A stretch of DNA of 64,000 nucleotides from Nocardioides carbamazepini (GCF_024614185.1 NZ_JAHTLF010000010.1:1-64000), one strand, 5' to 3'. Shown: positions 16,957 to 25,192, counted from the stretch's first letter. Notes: generated by a model not told the origin, from the sequence alone. A program made the numbers and translations.

Positions 16957-18371
16957 GCGAGCTCTGCTTCCGCACCGCTCGCGAGCTCGTCGGCCTCATG
17001 GCGGCCGGCGAGGTCTCGGCGACCGAGGTCGCCCGAGCCCACCTCGACCAGGTGACCAGGGTCAACCCGTCCGTCAACGCCGTCGTCTCGCTCGATCCCG
17101 AGATCACCCTCGCCGACGCCCGCGCCGCGGACGAAGCCCGCGCCGCCGGGCGCTCGCTCGGCCCCCTCCATGGCCTGCCGATGGCGTTCAAGGACACCCA
17201 CGACGCCGCGGGTTTCCCCACGACGTACGGGTCGCCGATCCACGCCGCCAACCGGCCGGCCGAGAGCGAGCTGATCGTCGCCCGGTTGCGCGCCGCGGGC
17301 GTCGTACGGCTGGGGAAGACGAACGTGCCGGAGTTCGCGTCCGGCTCGCACACCTTCAACAACCTCTTCGGCACCACCCGCAACCCGTACGACCTCACCC
17401 GGTCCGCGGGCGGGTCGAGCGGGGGCGCGGCCGCCAGCCTGGCCGGCGGCATGCAGCCGCTCGCCGACGGCAGCGACATGGGCGGCTCGCTGCGGAACCC
17501 GGCCTCCTTCTGCAATGTCGTCGGCCTGCGGCCCTCGCCCGGCCGGGTACCGATCCACCCCGCCCCGCTGCCCTGGCAGACCCTCACGGTCCAGGGCCCC
17601 ATGGCGCGCAATGTCGAGGATCTCGCCCTCATGCTGAGCGTCATCGCGGGGCCCGACGACCGGGTCCCCTTGACGATCAGCGAGGACCCGGCCGTCTTCG
17701 CCGCACCGCTCGACCGCGATGTCACCGGACTGCGCATCGCGTGGTCGCCCGACCTCGGCGGCGCGGTGCCCGTCGAGGGCGTGGTCATCGAGGTGATCCG
17801 CCGGCAGCTGCGGCTCTTCGAGGACCTGGGGTGCGAGGTCATCGAGGTCGAGCCCGACTTCTCCGGCGCCGAGGAGTGCTTCCGCATCCTGCGGGCCTGG
17901 CAGTTCCAGGCGACCTTCGGGGAGCTGCTGGCCACCCATCCCGCGGACCTGAAGCCGAGCCTCACCTGGAACGTCCAGCAGGGGCTCGGGCTCAGCGGAA
18001 GCGACGTGGCGAGGGCCCAACGGCTCCAGGGTGAGCTGTTCCAGCGGTTCTCGGCATCCTTCGACGACTACGACGCGTTGGTGCTTCCGACCAGCCAGGT
18101 CGTGCCCTTCGACGCGGCCCTCGAGTACCCCCCGGTGATCGACGGGGTCGCACAGGACACCTATCTCGACTGGATGCGGTCGTGCTACTACGTCAGCGTC
18201 CTCGGGCTCCCCGCGCTCGCGGTCCCGGCCGGGTTCACCCCCGGAGGCCTCCCCGTCGGGATGCAGCTCGTCGGCCCCCATCGCGGCGAGCGACGCCTCC
18301 TCGAGATCGGCCATGCGTTCCAGGGCATCAGCCAGCCGCAGTTCGTCAGGCCGGACGTCGCGCTCGCCTGA
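16953..18371 (+). CDS. Amidase-signature-family hydrolase
   Basis: 472 aa. The Ser-cisSer-Lys triad is visible: Lys80 in 'MAFKDT', cis-Ser155 in 'GGSSGGAAA' and nucleophile Ser179 in 'SDMGGSLRNPAS'. It hydrolyses a carboxamide or ureido bond. Last gene of the hyuA-to-amidase operon, overlapping coxL by 4 nt (ATGA). A logical role is hydrolysis of the linear amide or ureido acid left after ring opening, comparable to ureidomalonase in the oxidative uracil pathway of Rhodococcus; that parallel is an inference. Glu-tRNA(Gln) amidotransferase subunit A is unlikely because gatB/gatC are absent. Confidence 0.9.
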   Translation: MSELCFRTARELVGLMAAGEVSATEVARAHLDQVTRVNPSVNAVVSLDPEITLADARAADEARAAGRSLGPLHGLPMAFKDTHDAAGFPTTYGSPIHAANRPAESELIVARLRAAGVVRLGKTNVPEFASGSHTFNNLFGTTRNPYDLTRSAGGSSGGAAASLAGGMQPLADGSDMGGSLRNPASFCNVVGLRPSPGRVPIHPAPLPWQTLTVQGPMARNVEDLALMLSVIAGPDDRVPLTISEDPAVFAAPLDRDVTGLRIAWSPDLGGAVPVEGVVIEVIRRQLRLFEDLGCEVIEVEPDFSGAEECFRILRAWQFQATFGELLATHPADLKPSLTWNVQQGLGLSGSDVARAQRLQGELFQRFSASFDDYDALVLPTSQVVPFDAALEYPPVIDGVAQDTYLDWMRSCYYVSVLGLPALAVPAGFTPGGLPVGMQLVGPHRGERRLLEIGHAFQGISQPQFVRPDVALA

Positions 18372-18404
18372 CCGGCGACGACACACTCTCGCCGCGACGC
18401 CGCT

Positions 18405-18518
18405 GAGCCCCAGGTAGTAGGCAGGTCTAGGCTGCAGGTGTCCTCGCCGTCGGATCTCACGCACCAGCTCGCCGTAGTCACTGCTGGGCACCACATGCTG
18501 AGGATCGGTGGTGGACAT
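18405..18518 (-). pseudogene. 5' remnant of a fatty-acid-desaturase-like gene
   Basis: ATG 18518 has a good GGGAG ribosome-binding site and opens with a credible 38-residue N-terminus (motif 'SSDYGELVREIRRRGHLQ...PAYYLG') like the first residues of actinobacterial membrane fatty-acid desaturases. After about Leu38 the reading becomes Arg-rich antisense of the amidase gene, and no desaturase His boxes follow. The rest of the gene has been lost, so this marks a rearrangement junction near 18400. Identification from 38 residues is tentative. Confidence 0.45.
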
Positions 18519-18606
18519 GATCACTCCCGGCTACTCACTGCATGGTGCCGCCGGGGTACGAGGTGGCCTCGACCCGGGGCTGCTCCTGCGGCCTGAGGGG
18601 CGAAGC

Positions 18607-19320
18607 GTGCGGACGACGACGCAGATCCTCGCCGCCATCAGTTCCGGTGACCCGGCAGGTGGATCGCTCCCCGACCGGCTGTGCTCCGACTGCGCCGAGA
18701 ACCTCGACCTGACCGGTGCGGGGATGACACTCATGAACGACGCGGGCCCCCAGGCGGTGGTCGGGGCGTCCGGACCGCTCGCCTCCCGGCTCGAGGAGCT
18801 GCAGCTCGATCTGGGCGAGGGCCCGGGTCTGGACGCCTCCCGCGCGAACCGCACGGTCGCCCACGATGACCTGAGCAGCGCCGCGCTGACGCGATGGCCG
18901 GGGTTCGCACCCGCCGCCGTGGCCGCGGGCGTCTGGGCCGTGACCGCCCTTCCGCTCCAGGTCGGCGGCATCAAGCTCGGCAGCCTCTGCATGTACCGCG
19001 CGTCGTCCGGTCGTCTCGACGACGCCCAGGCGACGACGGCTCACGCCTACGCCAGCGCGGCCGTGGTGGTGCTCCTCCACCTCCAGGACCAGATGTGGCC
19101 GGTCGGCGCCCTGCACCCCGAGCTGGCCGAACCGGTGGCCTATCGCGCCGTCATCCACCAGGCGACCGGCTTCCTGTCGGTCACGGCGTCGGTCGGCATG
19201 GCCGAAGCGCTCCTGCTGATGCGCGCGCACGCCTTCGCCGCCGAGCTGCCGCTGCTGAACATCGCCCGCGACATCCTCTCGGGCCGACTTCGCCTTCATC
19301 CGGAGGAGAGCGAGGAATGA
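18607..19320 (+). CDS. GAF and ANTAR domain regulator (1)
   Basis: 237 aa. A GAF sensor (~10-155: 'TGAGMTLMNDAGPQ', 'LDLGEGPGLDA', 'VTALPLQVGGIKLGSLCMYR') is followed by a C-terminal three-helix ANTAR RNA-binding domain (~175-230: 'YRAVIHQATGFLSVTASVGMAEALLLMRAHAF'). ANTAR proteins bind paired RNA hairpins and act as antiterminators. GTG 18607 is preferred because GAGGGG is 6 nt upstream; a longer frame from 18508 adds a Gly-rich non-domain tail. It pairs with a second GAF-ANTAR gene 52 nt downstream. Confidence 0.85.
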   Translation: MRTTTQILAAISSGDPAGGSLPDRLCSDCAENLDLTGAGMTLMNDAGPQAVVGASGPLASRLEELQLDLGEGPGLDASRANRTVAHDDLSSAALTRWPGFAPAAVAAGVWAVTALPLQVGGIKLGSLCMYRASSGRLDDAQATTAHAYASAAVVVLLHLQDQMWPVGALHPELAEPVAYRAVIHQATGFLSVTASVGMAEALLLMRAHAFAAELPLLNIARDILSGRLRLHPEESEE

Positions 19321-19372
19321 TGGGCACAGACACCGGCCTCGAGCCCGTCAAGACCTGCGAGGAGCGTGGGGC

Positions 19373-20095
19373 ATGACCAGTGAACGACGACTGACCCGCG
19401 TGTTCGTCGAGCTCGCCGACACGCTCGTCGACGAGTTCGACGCGCTGGACTTCCTCTCGACCCTGACCGAGCGCAGCGTCGAGCTCCTCAACGCCGATGC
19501 CGCGGGCGTGATCCTCATCGACGCGCACGGAGTCCTCCACGTGGTCGCGTCGACGAGCGACCAGGCGCAGCTCCTCGAGCTCCTCGAGCTCCAGAACGAC
19601 GAGGGTCCGTGCCTCGACTGCCTCGAGACCGGACACGCGGTCGTCAACGTAGGCCTCGCACAGTCACGGGCACGATGGCCCCGGTTCAGTGCGGCGCTCG
19701 CGGAGGTCGGCTTCCAGTCCGCGCACGCGATCCCCCTGCGTCTGCGGGACTCGGTCGTCGGCGCCATGAACCTCTTCTGCGAGGCCGATTCGCGGCTGAG
19801 CGACGACGACGTGGCGCTGGGGCAGGCATTGGCCGACATCGCCACGATCGGCCTCCTCCAGGAGCGTGCGGTCCGGCAGTCGGGGCTGCTCGCGGAGCAA
19901 CTCCAGACAGCTCTCGACAACCGCGTCCTCATCGAGCAGGCCAAGGGAGTGCTGATAGCGAGTGCCGGCATCGACGTCGACCGGGCCTTCCGCCTGATGC
20001 GGGACTACAGCCGGCGCAACAACCAGGCCGTGAAGGACGTCGCGCGCCGCGTGGTCGAACGCTCGCTGACGACGGACCAGCTCACCGGTCCCTGA
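19373..20095 (+). CDS. GAF and ANTAR domain regulator (2)
   Basis: 240 aa. The GAF domain covers ~10-160 ('ADAAGVILIDAHGVLHVVASTS', 'NDEGPCLDCLETGHAV', 'HAIPLRLRDSVVGAMNLF'). The ANTAR domain covers ~175-235 ('NRVLIEQAKGVLIASAGIDVDRAFRLMRDYSRR'), a closer match to the ANTAR consensus than gene 1. ATG 19373 follows a GAGGAG box. It probably senses a small ligand or redox state and controls transcripts by antitermination; targets are unknown. Confidence 0.93.
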   Translation: MTSERRLTRVFVELADTLVDEFDALDFLSTLTERSVELLNADAAGVILIDAHGVLHVVASTSDQAQLLELLELQNDEGPCLDCLETGHAVVNVGLAQSRARWPRFSAALAEVGFQSAHAIPLRLRDSVVGAMNLFCEADSRLSDDDVALGQALADIATIGLLQERAVRQSGLLAEQLQTALDNRVLIEQAKGVLIASAGIDVDRAFRLMRDYSRRNNQAVKDVARRVVERSLTTDQLTGP

Positions 20096-20235
20096 TCCCA
20101 CCGTCCGCCGAGCCCCACCGCTCTCCCCTCCCGACCGGACGCCTCTGGTGTGGCCACCGGGTCGGGTGGTAGACAGATCACTACCGACCCGCCCGGACCC
20201 CGCGAGTCCTTCGTCACCGCGCACTGGGGGGTCGC
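20096..20235. other. Intergenic region before the LuxR-type gene
   Basis: 140 nt. An imperfect hairpin is built from GGTAG / CTACC with flanking GGTC / GACC (about 20163-20192). It may terminate the GAF-ANTAR gene or form a leader structure. No clear -35/-10 pair is visible. Confidence 0.3.
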
Positions 20236-21009
20236 ATGTCAGAGCAGGTCATCTCATCGTCTCGGGCTCCACGGCTTCCCGAAGCCCTCACTCCCGGCCG
20301 ACCCCGGCGGGTCGCCGGTGTCGCACGGACGAGTTCCGCGACCCGTCCGATGCGCATCACGATCATCGATCGACACATGCTCTTCGCCGACTCACTGGCG
20401 CTGACCCTGGAGCAGGAGGGCTATCTCGTCACGCCGGTCGAGTTCAACCACGCGGACACGTCGATGGCGACGGTCCTCGCGGCCGGACTGCGCAACGCCG
20501 GTCGCCTGGTGCTCCTCGAGCACAACCTCGGCCGGATCGGCGACGGCACGCGCATGATCGCACCGTTGACGGCATCCGGCGCCGCCGTCGTACTCCTCAC
20601 CGAGTCCAACGATCCCGCCCAATGGGGTGAGGCCGTCCGGCAGGGGGCCCAGGGCGTCCTCCGCAAGACCTGCACACTCACCCAGGTGGTGGCCACCGCC
20701 CGGAGGATCCACAACGGCCTACCGCTGATGACCCCCGACCAGCGCGCGGCCGTCATCGCCACCGCACTCGCCCAGCGCGAGGAGGCGCACGCGATCCGGT
20801 TGCGGTTGAGCCTGCTGACCCCCTGCGAGATGGAGATCCTCGGACTGCTCATGAAGGGGGAACAGGTGCGAGACATCGCGAGGACACGGGTGGTCGTCGA
20901 GGCGACCGTCCGCAGCCAGATCAAGTCGATCCTCGCCAAGCTCGAGATGAGATCGCAGCTCGCGGCCGTGGGCGCCGCCCACCGGGTCGGCTGGCGACAC
21001 CAGGCCTGA
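20236..21009 (+). CDS. LuxR/NarL-type regulator with an atypical (phospho-acceptor-less) receiver domain
   Basis: 257 aa. A 38-residue leader precedes a receiver-like domain (39-~160) and a C-terminal LuxR-type helix-turn-helix (~193-250: 'LTPCEMEILGLLMKGEQVRDIA...VRSQIKSILAKLEMRSQ'). In the receiver Thr122 and Lys144 are kept, but the phospho-acceptor position is Glu95 ('LVLLEHNLG', usually Asp) and the acidic pair is D45-R46. Glu can mimic phospho-Asp, so the protein may be constitutively active or controlled without a kinase. No histidine kinase is adjacent. ATG 20236 follows a G-rich Shine-Dalgarno. Confidence 0.85.
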   Translation: MSEQVISSSRAPRLPEALTPGRPRRVAGVARTSSATRPMRITIIDRHMLFADSLALTLEQEGYLVTPVEFNHADTSMATVLAAGLRNAGRLVLLEHNLGRIGDGTRMIAPLTASGAAVVLLTESNDPAQWGEAVRQGAQGVLRKTCTLTQVVATARRIHNGLPLMTPDQRAAVIATALAQREEAHAIRLRLSLLTPCEMEILGLLMKGEQVRDIARTRVVVEATVRSQIKSILAKLEMRSQLAAVGAAHRVGWRHQA

Positions 21010-21013
21010 GAGG

Positions 21014-21583
21014 TCACGCCCCCGCTGGCCGCCGCCGGCGTGAGGTCACGGACCGATCGCCGCTTCGGAAGGAGGGGGCGGGTCTGCTGTCGTCCCACCA
21101 GGAGCCGCCGGCGTCCTTCCAGTGATCGGCAGGATCGACGTCGGGATGCTCGCTCACGACCGCGAGCAGGTCGCCGGCGGCGTGGGTGTTGCCGGCGGTC
21201 GCGGCGGCGAGGAGCGCCTCGGTGCCCTGGTCCTCGCTGAACCCGGGTGGGACGACGAGCAGGTGGAGGACCGTGCGGTCCGAGGTCTTCAGCTCGACGA
21301 CATGAGCGTCGTCCCGTGGGAACGGGCTGACCTTGACCTGCCCGCCGGCGACAGACACCCGGCGCGGCGCGGGATCCCAGTCCGCCGGCGAGAACACCGC
21401 CCGGACGACTCGGCCGTACTCACGAGGGAGGTGGTCGACGAGATCGGCCAGCTCCACGGCGAGGTCGCGGCTCCGCGGCCACCAACCGCCGTCCAGCCGG
21501 TCGACCCCGATGGTGCGGCCCATGCGCAGGCGAGGAGGACGGCGTGCAGGTGGGGGAAGGACGGGTGTGCCTGGCGTCGTCAT
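21014..21583 (-). CDS. DUF5994 family protein (1)
   Basis: 189 aa. The core 'GGWWPRSRDLAVELADLVDHL', 'RVVRAVFSPADWDPAPRRV' and 'VKVSPFPRDDAHVVEL' is the DUF5994 pattern, an actinobacterial family of unknown function. ATG 21583 with GAGAGG 8 nt upstream is preferred over GTG 21592. The C-terminus is acidic and Trp-rich ('DHWKDAGGSWWDD') and then basic. A second copy lies immediately upstream on the same strand. Function unknown; the family often occurs near GAF/ANTAR and stress regulators. Confidence 0.75.
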   Translation of the reverse strand: MTTPGTPVLPPPARRPPRLRMGRTIGVDRLDGGWWPRSRDLAVELADLVDHLPREYGRVVRAVFSPADWDPAPRRVSVAGGQVKVSPFPRDDAHVVELKTSDRTVLHLLVVPPGFSEDQGTEALLAAATAGNTHAAGDLLAVVSEHPDVDPADHWKDAGGSWWDDSRPAPSFRSGDRSVTSRRRRPAGA

Positions 21584-21651
21584 GACGGCCACCTCTCGAC
21601 CGGCCCGGGTGTCCGGGATGAAGGCCTCGGCGCGACCGGTCAGCTCCCAGA

Positions 21652-22098
21652 CTACCGCGCCGGCCCGCCGGCTCTGCTGGCCCGGCGGGAGTGCCCACCC
21701 CGGTCGACGGCCCCCTCGGTCGGGTCGGCCAGCGGGTCCGACGGCCGGTCGGGCCAGGCGATCCGGATCCGCAGCACCTCGGAGGTGTGCAGGCGCAGCA
21801 GCACGACGCCGCGCCCGCGACTGCGGGGCAGGAACCCGACCTTGACCCGTCCGTGCCGCGTGAAGATCTCGCTCGCGACCACGTCCCAGTCACCGGGTGC
21901 GTAGGCCAGCCGGTCGATGCGGCCACGGTGAGCGGGAAAGTCATCGACCAGGTGCGCTCCCTCGCGGATCAGGTCCCGGCCGTACGGCAACCAGAGCCCA
22001 TCGGCGAGCGCGAGGTGCTGCACCTCCGCCAAGCGCAACCGCAGGAGACCGAGCGCGTCGGGATACCGGTTGGGATAGGGAAAGTTGCGGCCACCCAT
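21652..22098 (-). CDS. DUF5994 family protein (2), shorter paralogue
   Basis: 148 aa. It shares the pattern of the neighbouring protein ('DGLWLPYGRDLIREGAHLVDDFPAH', 'RLAYAPGDWDVVAS', 'VKVGFLPRS...VVLLRLHTSEVLRIRIAWP') but lacks the acidic C-terminal part. ATG 22098 has GAGAGG 7 nt upstream, the same ribosome-binding site as its paralogue, which suggests a tandem duplication followed by divergence. It is transcribed toward the first copy with a 68-nt gap. Function unknown. Confidence 0.7.
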   Translation of the reverse strand: MGGRNFPYPNRYPDALGLLRLRLAEVQHLALADGLWLPYGRDLIREGAHLVDDFPAHRGRIDRLAYAPGDWDVVASEIFTRHGRVKVGFLPRSRGRGVVLLRLHTSEVLRIRIAWPDRPSDPLADPTEGAVDRGGHSRRASRAGGPAR

Positions 22099-22224
22099 GG
22101 CGCCGCCTCTCGTCGCGCCCACCGCCGCACCTGATGTGCCGCAGCGGCTGTCCCTGCCCACTGTACGCCGGGCCGGAGGACGGTGCCGGGCGGCCGGATC
22201 GCTCAGCGGTGCCGAGGGAACCCG

Positions 22225-23763
22225 TCAGCGCGCATAGCGGCGCACCGTCGGGGCGGCACTGTAGGTGATGACCAGTGCGTCGTCCGGGCTGAGCAGGAAC
22301 TCGCCGCTGGTCGCGCCCGTCGGGTAGGTGCTCCCGCCCCGCTGACGCTGGATCTGGCTGACCGTCCCGCCGCTGACCGCGACGGTCTGCTCGTTCGCTG
22401 TCGCGTTGGTGACGGTGAACGGGCTGGCCGTCACCGTCGCGGCCACGGCGGTCAGGGCCGCGTTGGCATAGCGCTGGGTGACGAGGTCGAGGTTGTCGCG
22501 CAGCCGCGTGCGGACGCCGTTGTCGGTCAACGCACCGCCGCTCAGCCCGCGCCGGTACTTGACGCTGCTGACCAGGGTGTCCCGGGTGCCCGACGTGATG
22601 TTGAGCGACTGGACATTGCCGCCGACGAGCTGGTTGGAGTCGCCGCCGGTGATGTTGATGATCGTGTTCGAGTCGCAGCCGTGGAACTCGTTGTAGCGGC
22701 CGGCGCAGTCGATGTCGCTGACGGTGTTGACCTCGAAGTCGGTGCCGAAGAACTTGTTGCCGAAGGCGTTCGGAGTGAACACCGCGCCGTTCGCCGTGCA
22801 GTACTCGAAGTCGCCGCCGAGGAAGACGTTGCCCAGGGTGTGGTCGGCGTACAGGCCGTAGTGGGTGGCCTGCACCGACGGCGTGACGAAGGTGCAGTAC
22901 GACGTCTGCTCACCCGCGCCCCGCTGGGTCAGCGTGTAGCCGGACACCGGCTTGCCGCCGAGGTACCACGACCCGGTCTCGTCGGGGGTCACGTTGATGT
23001 CGAACTCGTTGAGGATGCCGAACTCGACCCGGAGCGCCGCGGCGGCCGTGCCGCAGCCGTAGACCCGGCCCTTGATCTTGGACCGCAGCACGGCTCGGAC
23101 GAAGAAGCCGCCGCCCGTGGACGAGCCGCCGCGGACGATGCACTGCCCGACCTGGCCCCAGGTCACGTTGCTGACCTTGCCGGAGCTCGCACCACCGTCC
23201 ATGACGACGCAGGCACCGGTACCGACGTTGGTCAGGAAGACCTGGCCGAGGAAGCGCACCACGATGCCCTGGACCGCCCAGTTGGGCGAGGTCGTGAGCT
23301 TGTAGTCGCCCGCCGGGAAGTCGAGCGCGGGCAGCGGACCGGTCAGCGCGTTCAGGTGGTCGCGGGCGGCCTGGAGCGCGGCGGTGTCGTCGGCCACGCC
23401 GTCGCCGACCGCGCCGAACATCTGGACGTCGAGGGCGTCGTAGATCCGCAGCCAGCGGCCCGTCGCCGTTCCGGCCACCGCCACGACCGTCGCGTCGTTC
23501 GCGGTCGCGGTGCTGGCGGCGCTCCACCGGAACGGCCCGCCTCCCTTGCCCGGGTGGCCGGCCTTCACGCCGAGGAGGTAGCCGATCTCGCCGTCGCCGG
23601 CGCCCGCCCTGGTCTTCATCTCGGCCAGGTCCGAGAAGGACCGGTCGGCGGCGGAGACCACTGCCGAGGCGCTGCCCGCCTGGGCGACGACACCGAGGGC
23701 GGCGGCCCCGCCGGCGAGGGCGGTCCCGGCCAGCAGCCGGCGGCGTTCGAGGTGATGCGACAT
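22225..23763 (-). CDS. Tat-exported pectate-lyase-like (right-handed beta-helix) protein
   Basis: 512 aa. The N-terminus has a twin-arginine signal: 'ERRRLLAGTALAGGAAALGVVAQAGSASA' region (written in part), with RR and an AxA cleavage site. The mature protein carries the 'VQMFGAVGDGVADDTAALQAARD' signature of the Pectate_lyase_3 / polysaccharide-lyase-like beta-helix superfamily, followed by short Asn/Gly-rich turns (NxFFGxDFE, NEFHGCDSN). It is expected outside the cell and may cleave or bind a polysaccharide. ATG 23763 has AGGAGTGATC just upstream, and the 17-bp IclR operator overlaps this leader (23774-23790). It follows the lactonase gene after 89 nt. Confidence 0.82.
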   Translation of the reverse strand: MSHHLERRRLLAGTALAGGAAALGVVAQAGSASAVVSAADRSFSDLAEMKTRAGAGDGEIGYLLGVKAGHPGKGGGPFRWSAASTATANDATVVAVAGTATGRWLRIYDALDVQMFGAVGDGVADDTAALQAARDHLNALTGPLPALDFPAGDYKLTTSPNWAVQGIVVRFLGQVFLTNVGTGACVVMDGGASSGKVSNVTWGQVGQCIVRGGSSTGGGFFVRAVLRSKIKGRVYGCGTAAAALRVEFGILNEFDINVTPDETGSWYLGGKPVSGYTLTQRGAGEQTSYCTFVTPSVQATHYGLYADHTLGNVFLGGDFEYCTANGAVFTPNAFGNKFFGTDFEVNTVSDIDCAGRYNEFHGCDSNTIINITGGDSNQLVGGNVQSLNITSGTRDTLVSSVKYRRGLSGGALTDNGVRTRLRDNLDLVTQRYANAALTAVAATVTASPFTVTNATANEQTVAVSGGTVSQIQRQRGGSTYPTGATSGEFLLSPDDALVITYSAAPTVRRYAR

Positions 23764-23773
23764 GATCACTCCT

Positions 23774-23790
23774 GTTCTGTGATGCAGAAC
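23774..23790. promoter_or_regulatory. IclR-regulon palindrome 1
   Basis: GTTCTG-TGATG-CAGAAC, perfect 6-bp arms, 11 nt upstream of the start codon of the pectate-lyase-like gene. Same 17-bp architecture as sites near 33.98, 34.06, 34.95, 41.92 and 42.02 kb. Confidence 0.7.
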
Positions 23791-23852
23791 ACTGTTTTGA
23801 AAGTGTGGTGCCTGGACCGTAGGGCAGGCCGATCCGGCCGTCAAGAGCCTCG

Positions 23853-24815
23853 TCAGGGTGCCGGGAGCAGGCAGAGCGGAGCACTCGCGCCCGTCGTGTG
23901 GCGGACGCCGCCGGCGAGGCCCGTCTCGTCGAGGGCCCAGCTGACGACCTCGTCGCTGTCACGGCATGCGGCCCAGAGCCGGCCGGCCGTCACGGTCAGG
24001 TGCAGCGGCCAGCGTCCGGCGGGGAGCTCGGCGACCAGGCGCAGCGCGTCGCCCCCGACGTCGATGATCGAGACCGTGTCGGCACCGCGGTTGCCGACGT
24101 AGGCATAGCGCCCGGCGTCGGCGAGAAGGATGTCACTGGGATAGCCGACGCCGGCCGCGACCGCGCCGATCGCGAGCTGTTCGCGCCAGCGGAGCGCGCC
24201 GGTGGCCGGGTCGAGGTCGTACCGGCTCACCGTCGAGGACAGCTCGTCGGACACCACCACGTGGCGCTCCGACGTGAAGACCAGGTGCCGCGGCCCGGCC
24301 CCGGGCGGGCAGGCGTTGCGCCACGACTCCGCGCGGGCGAGCGTGCCGGTGGTGTCGTCGAAGCGGTACGAGTACAGGCAGTCCGCGCCGAGATCGGTCA
24401 CCACGACGAGCGAGCCCGACGGGTCGAACCGGACCTGGTGGACGTGCGCGGCCTCCTGCCGGCCCGCGACCGGCCCCGATCCGGTGTGCTCGACCAGGTC
24501 GGTCCGCTCACCGATCGAGCCGTCCGCCTCCAGGCGCAGCACCGCCACGCTGCCGGAGCCGTAGTTCGCGACGAGCAGGTGTCGCCCGGACGGGCTCAGC
24601 GTGACCGAGCACGGCACGTCCCCGCCCGACGACACGGCGCTCCGCTCGACCCAGGCGTCGCCGGCGACGTCGAACGCGTGCACGGTGCCGCCGGCGCGCT
24701 GGCTGACGGCATAGACCTGACCTCCGCCGGGGCCGAGGACGGCGTCCAGCATCCCCGGGGCGCGCTCGTCGTGGTCGGAGGTGACGAACGGCCCCGCCGC
24801 CAGCCGACGGCTCAC
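23853..24815 (-). CDS. Lactonase-family beta-propeller (6-phosphogluconolactonase type)
   Basis: 320 aa. Repeated propeller blades are visible ('PCSVTLSPSGRHLLVANYGSGSVAVLRL', 'HVHQVRFDPSGSLVVVTDLGADCLYSYRFD', 'GPRHLVFTSERHVVVSDELSSTVSRYDLD', each quoted in part). This is the YkgB/Pgl-like seven-bladed family that hydrolyses sugar lactones in the cytosol. GTG 24815 overlaps the RidA stop (GTGA). In this operon it would open the aldonolactone made by a sugar dehydrogenase before the IlvD-type dehydratase acts. Confidence 0.85.
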   Translation of the reverse strand: MSRRLAAGPFVTSDHDERAPGMLDAVLGPGGGQVYAVSQRAGGTVHAFDVAGDAWVERSAVSSGGDVPCSVTLSPSGRHLLVANYGSGSVAVLRLEADGSIGERTDLVEHTGSGPVAGRQEAAHVHQVRFDPSGSLVVVTDLGADCLYSYRFDDTTGTLARAESWRNACPPGAGPRHLVFTSERHVVVSDELSSTVSRYDLDPATGALRWREQLAIGAVAAGVGYPSDILLADAGRYAYVGNRGADTVSIIDVGGDALRLVAELPAGRWPLHLTVTAGRLWAACRDSDEVVSWALDETGLAGGVRHTTGASAPLCLLPAP

Positions 24816-25192
24816 CCGCGCAGGACCGCGACGACGTCGATCTCCACGAGGATGTTCGCGAGCTGCGAGCCCACCGTCGTCCGCACCGGGTACGGCGCCA
24901 CGAGCACCTCGCGGTAGGCGGCATCGAATGCGGCGAAGTCGCGGTCCAGGTGCTGCAGGTGCACCGTCGCCTTGACGACGTCCTCGAACCCGAGCCCGTG
25001 CGTGGCGAGCACGGCCGCGACATTGCGCAGCGTCCGCCGGGTCTGCTCGGCGACGTCGCCCTCGACGACCCCGGTCGCGGGGTCGTGCGGGCCGAAGCCC
25101 GCGGTGTAGAGGAAGCCGTTGGCGACGATGCCTTGGCTGTAGCCGCCGGCGGGCCGGGGCGCGTCGGAGGTGGTGATCGGGGTGCGGGTCAT
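24812..25192 (-). CDS. RidA-family enamine/imine deaminase
   Basis: 126 aa, the full RidA (YjgF/YER057c/UK114) length. 'GGYSQGIVANGFLYTAG', 'RRTLRNVAAVLATHGLGFEDVVKATV' and 'YPVRTTVG' with the conserved Arg are present. RidA hydrolyses reactive 2-aminoacrylate-type enamines released by PLP dehydratases. Its presence fits the D-serine-dehydratase-like enzyme at 40626-41927 under the same regulator. It is 31 nt downstream of the SDR gene and overlaps the lactonase gene. Confidence 0.92.
   Translation of the reverse strand: MTRTPITTSDAPRPAGGYSQGIVANGFLYTAGFGPHDPATGVVEGDVAEQTRRTLRNVAAVLATHGLGFEDVVKATVHLQHLDRDFAAFDAAYREVLVAPYPVRTTVGSQLANILVEIDVVAVLRG

Noticed and set aside
16953..18371. gatA (tRNA amidotransferase subunit)
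   Set aside because: gatB and gatC are missing and the gene is locked into the catabolic operon by overlap.
18508..18606. Longer start for the first GAF-ANTAR protein
   Set aside because: The extra 33 residues are Gly/Leu-rich and overlap the desaturase remnant; GTG 18607 has a good ribosome-binding site.
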